A stretch of 64,000 bases of DNA, taken from positions 1,426,001 through 1,490,000 of the forward strand of contig NZ_JBHUOZ010000001.1 of the NCBI RefSeq assembly GCF_042686025.1, read 5' to 3'. Below are positions 62,287-64,000 of this stretch, in pieces. The notes below the pieces were generated by a model that searched no databases, had not been told where the DNA came from, and worked only from the letters and a program-made list of their open reading frames with translations. Source of the DNA: Terrimonas rubra. Lineage in GTDB: Bacteria; Bacteroidota; Bacteroidia; Chitinophagales; Chitinophagaceae. Every line of letters begins with the position of its first letter. Within the stretch, counting starts at the first letter, position 1. Both the position numbers and the translations under genes were made by a program.

Positions 62287-63111
62287 ATGCGTATAGGTAT
62301 AGTAACACTACTGCTCGCTTTCGTCCTGGTTATTACCGGTTGCGGTAAGAGCATCAATAAAATATTAAAAAGCCCTGACCCGGAGTATAAACTGCGTATG
62401 GCTGAAAAGTACTATGTAAAGAAAAAGTACAACAAGGCGCAGATCTTATACGAGGACATCATGCCTTTTTACAAAACCAGGCCCGAGTTCCAGGATATTT
62501 ACTATAAATATGCCTATTGTGCGTACTACCAGAAAGATTACATGAATGCCGAGAACCTTTTCAAAACATTCATGGAAGTGTTTCCTACAAGTACCCGTGC
62601 TGAAGAGATTGATTATATGCGGGCTTACTCCTATTACAAACAATCGCCAAAACCGGAACTGGACCAAACCAATACGGTAAAAGCCATGGGAGTAATGCAA
62701 ACATTCATCAATACCTATCCTAACTCACCACGTGTAGCCGAGGCCCAGAGTATTATTGAACAATGCCGGGGTAAGCTGGAAACAAAGGACAGGAAAAGTG
62801 CCCAGTTATATTATGACATGGGCCATTTCAGGGCGGCTGCCGTAGCATTTACCGAAATGCTGGAAGCTTTTCCTGAATCGCAGCAATCGGATGCCTATAA
62901 ATTAATGGCCATTAAAGCCTGGTACCGTTTTGCCGAAATGAGCGTAGAGGAGAAAAAAATTGAGCGTTACGAAAAAGTAATTGCTGAATATAAAGATTTT
63001 GTTGACCGCTTCCCTGAGAGTAAATTACGTAAGGATGCGGAAGAGTTTGTAATATTGTCTGAATCAAATATTAAAAAGTTAAGTAATGAGCAAGTTAAGA
63101 CGCCAGCTTAG
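62287..63111 (+). CDS. bamD: Outer-membrane protein assembly lipoprotein BamD
   Basis: 274 residues from ATG 62287; an in-frame TTG at 62275 overlaps the promoter box. The lipobox is VLVITGCGKS (Cys about residue 19). Several TPR pairs follow: AEKYYVKKKYNKAQILYEDI, YCAYYQKDYMNAENLFKTFM, VMQTFINTYPNSPRVAEAQS, and FRAAAVAFTEMLEAFPESQQ. The length and repeats match BamD, the BAM-complex lipoprotein that works with BamA to insert beta-barrels. The last 26 bp overlap the rpoZ gene, an arrangement common in Bacteroidota. Confidence 0.92.
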   Translation: MRIGIVTLLLAFVLVITGCGKSINKILKSPDPEYKLRMAEKYYVKKKYNKAQILYEDIMPFYKTRPEFQDIYYKYAYCAYYQKDYMNAENLFKTFMEVFPTSTRAEEIDYMRAYSYYKQSPKPELDQTNTVKAMGVMQTFINTYPNSPRVAEAQSIIEQCRGKLETKDRKSAQLYYDMGHFRAAAVAFTEMLEAFPESQQSDAYKLMAIKAWYRFAEMSVEEKKIERYEKVIAEYKDFVDRFPESKLRKDAEEFVILSESNIKKLSNEQVKTPA

Positions 63112-63427
63112 TGCAGGTATTGCCAGTAACGTGGAAACCAAAAACCTTAATGATATTAAGGCTAAAACAGGTAACCTGTACGAATCCATTTCTATTATTG
63201 GTAAACGTGCCAACCAGATAAACATTTCTTTGAAAGAAGAATTGCACAATAAACTGGATGAATTTGCCAGCCATACTGATAGCCTGGAAGAAATTCATGA
63301 AAATAAAGAGCAAATTGAGATATCAAGGGCTTACGAGCGTATGCCAAACCCTTCTCTTTTAGCTACCCAGGAGTTTTTAGAAGATAAAGTTTATTTCCGT
63401 AAAGGAGATGACGAGTTATTCAGCTAG
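63086..63427 (+). CDS. rpoZ: RNA polymerase omega-like subunit (Bacteroidota type)
   Basis: 113 residues, somewhat longer than proteobacterial omega (~90). The core LNDIKAKTGNLYESISIIGK and RANQINISLKEELHNKLDEF fits the omega/Rpb6 helical region, and EQIEISRAYERMPNPSLLAT is the conserved C-terminal part in Bacteroidota. The start ATG lies inside bamD, overlapping by 26 bp in another frame, so translation is probably coupled. coaBC follows after 200 bp with its own terminator and promoter between them. Confidence 0.88.
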   Translation: MSKLRRQLSAGIASNVETKNLNDIKAKTGNLYESISIIGKRANQINISLKEELHNKLDEFASHTDSLEEIHENKEQIEISRAYERMPNPSLLATQEFLEDKVYFRKGDDELFS

Positions 63428-63471
63428 TCGTTATACGGCTGCTTAACCTGTCATAACCAAATAAAAAAGAC

Positions 63472-63517
63472 AAGCTATAAAAGCGACGGGCTGTCCCGTG
63501 TTTTTATAGCTTTTTTT
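63472..63517 (+). terminator. Rho-independent terminator after rpoZ
   Basis: AAGCTATAAAA (63472-63482) with CGGG pairs with CCCG and TTTTATAGCTT (63502-63512), followed by a T-run. The stem has small internal mismatches. Confidence 0.8.
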
Positions 63518-63537
63518 ATGCAGGCAGTATGATTATT

Positions 63538-63581
63538 TTTGAGGGGGATACAGGCTTCAGTTATTACATTTGAAATAACTG
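63538..63581 (+). promoter_or_regulatory. Candidate coaBC promoter with an overlapping palindrome
   Basis: TTTG (63538-63541) and TACATTTG (63565-63572) form a promoter with a long 23-bp spacer. The minus-7 box is enclosed by an 8-bp inverted repeat, CAGTTATT (63558-63565) and AATAACTG (63574-63581), which could be an operator. Confidence 0.45.
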
Positions 63582-63628
63582 AACGGGAGAAGAGGATAAC
63601 AGTATTAATACATTAGTACTTCAGTAAT

Positions 63629-64000
63629 ATGATGCAGGGTAAAAAAATCTTAATTGGTATTTCCGGAAGCATTGCCGCTTATAAAACTATTACGCTGGTG
63701 CGTTTATTGGTTAAAAGCGGGGCCGAGGTAAAAGTGATCATTACACCGGCAGCTAAAGATTTTGTATCCCCGCTTACGCTGGCAACACTCAGTAAGCACA
63801 AAGTACTGGGCGACCTGTACGAGGCCGATAGCTGGGCCAACCATGTGGCACTGGGCCGATGGGCCGATATAATGCTCATAGCCCCTTTAAGCTGCAATAC
63901 ACTGGCTAAAATGGCTGCCGGCTTATGCGATAACCTGTTGCTGGCTGTTTACCTGTCTGCTACCTGCCCGGTGGTGGTGGCCCCGGCCATGGATGAGGAT
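63629..64000 (+). CDS. coaBC: CoaBC, phosphopantothenoylcysteine decarboxylase / synthetase (N-terminal part)
   Basis: The first 124 codons are visible and the frame is open at the window end. The flavoprotein (CoaC) domain begins KILIGISGSIAAYKTITLVR. ANHVALGRWADIMLIAPLSC contains the active-site His, and NTLAKMAAGLCDNLL has the Asn-containing substrate motif. The last residues VVVAPAMDED match the VAPAMD-D/N-M loop. The full enzyme decarboxylates 4'-phosphopantothenoylcysteine and forms it from phosphopantothenate in coenzyme A synthesis. The position after bamD and rpoZ is typical for the phylum. ATG 63632 is an alternative start. Confidence 0.92.
   Translation, partial: MMQGKKILIGISGSIAAYKTITLVRLLVKSGAEVKVIITPAAKDFVSPLTLATLSKHKVLGDLYEADSWANHVALGRWADIMLIAPLSCNTLAKMAAGLCDNLLLAVYLSATCPVVVAPAMDED

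Noticed and set aside
1..64000. CRISPR arrays, insertion sequences, prophage or integrase genes, rRNA
   Set aside because: No regular spaced direct repeats of CRISPR size, no transposase or integrase motifs, and no rRNA signature sequences were seen.

Overview
The window comes from a member of the Bacteroidota, most likely the family Chitinophagaceae. The evidence is TAnnTTTG-type minus-7 promoter boxes, proteins with type IX secretion (T9SS) C-terminal signals, many lipoproteins and outer-membrane barrels, LytS/LytTR signalling, and the bamD-rpoZ-coaBC order at the right end. No insertion sequence, prophage, CRISPR array or rRNA was found. Base composition looks moderate, with visibly AT-richer stretches at 1-1600 and about 17900-22400.

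Left part (1-16.2 kb). The window opens inside an outer-membrane beta-barrel protein. A Crp/Fnr regulator (minus strand) follows, then a drug-efflux operon: two tandem TetR regulators, a TolC-like channel, an HlyD-type adaptor and an RND pump. A near-identical palindrome sits directly before each tetR start. Next is a mannosidase set, a GH2 beta-mannosidase, a GH92 alpha-mannosidase lipoprotein and a GH125 alpha-1,6-mannosidase, which together could strip the mannose part of N-glycans or mannans. The GH2 enzyme appears to lack two internal beta-sandwich domains.

Middle part (16.2-39 kb). A tRNA-Pro(TGG) with its own promoter and terminator is followed by a DUF234-type ATPase, whose upstream region carries nested inverted repeats. 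Then come a GNAT acetyltransferase, an AraC regulator, an S41 peptidase and a small barrel protein. Three T9SS-secreted proteins share one C-terminal module (LPV[TS]W/F linker plus sorting domain) behind different N-terminal domains. They surround an ankyrin protein and a TPR-TM-HTH regulator. After these are small lipoproteins, a glyoxalase-like protein, a tandem spondin-domain lipoprotein, an AraC plus peroxiredoxin pair, a HEAT-repeat protein, a TPR lipoprotein and a GMC oxidoreductase.

Right part (39-64 kb). A LamG-GH127 beta-L-arabinofuranosidase is followed by a LytS-like kinase, a LytTR regulator and a TlpA-like protein, then a serine hydrolase-TPR protein overlapping an ApbE-like protein. 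A catabolic cluster for a sulfated, fucosylated glycan follows: two Cys-type sulfatases, GH29 alpha-fucosidase, GH27 alpha-galactosidase and a lipoprotein formylglycine-generating enzyme that could mature the sulfatases. The window ends with housekeeping genes: an S41 peptidase, recJ, a polyprenyl diphosphate synthase, an OmpA-like protein, bamD, rpoZ and the start of coaBC.

The most unusual structure outside genes is a set of degenerate short-unit repeat tracts in intergenic DNA. Two have a strict 7-bp register (6463-6546 and 59186-59234). Two have an 8-bp register and appear to be one family in opposite orientations (9897-9936 and 14498-14537).
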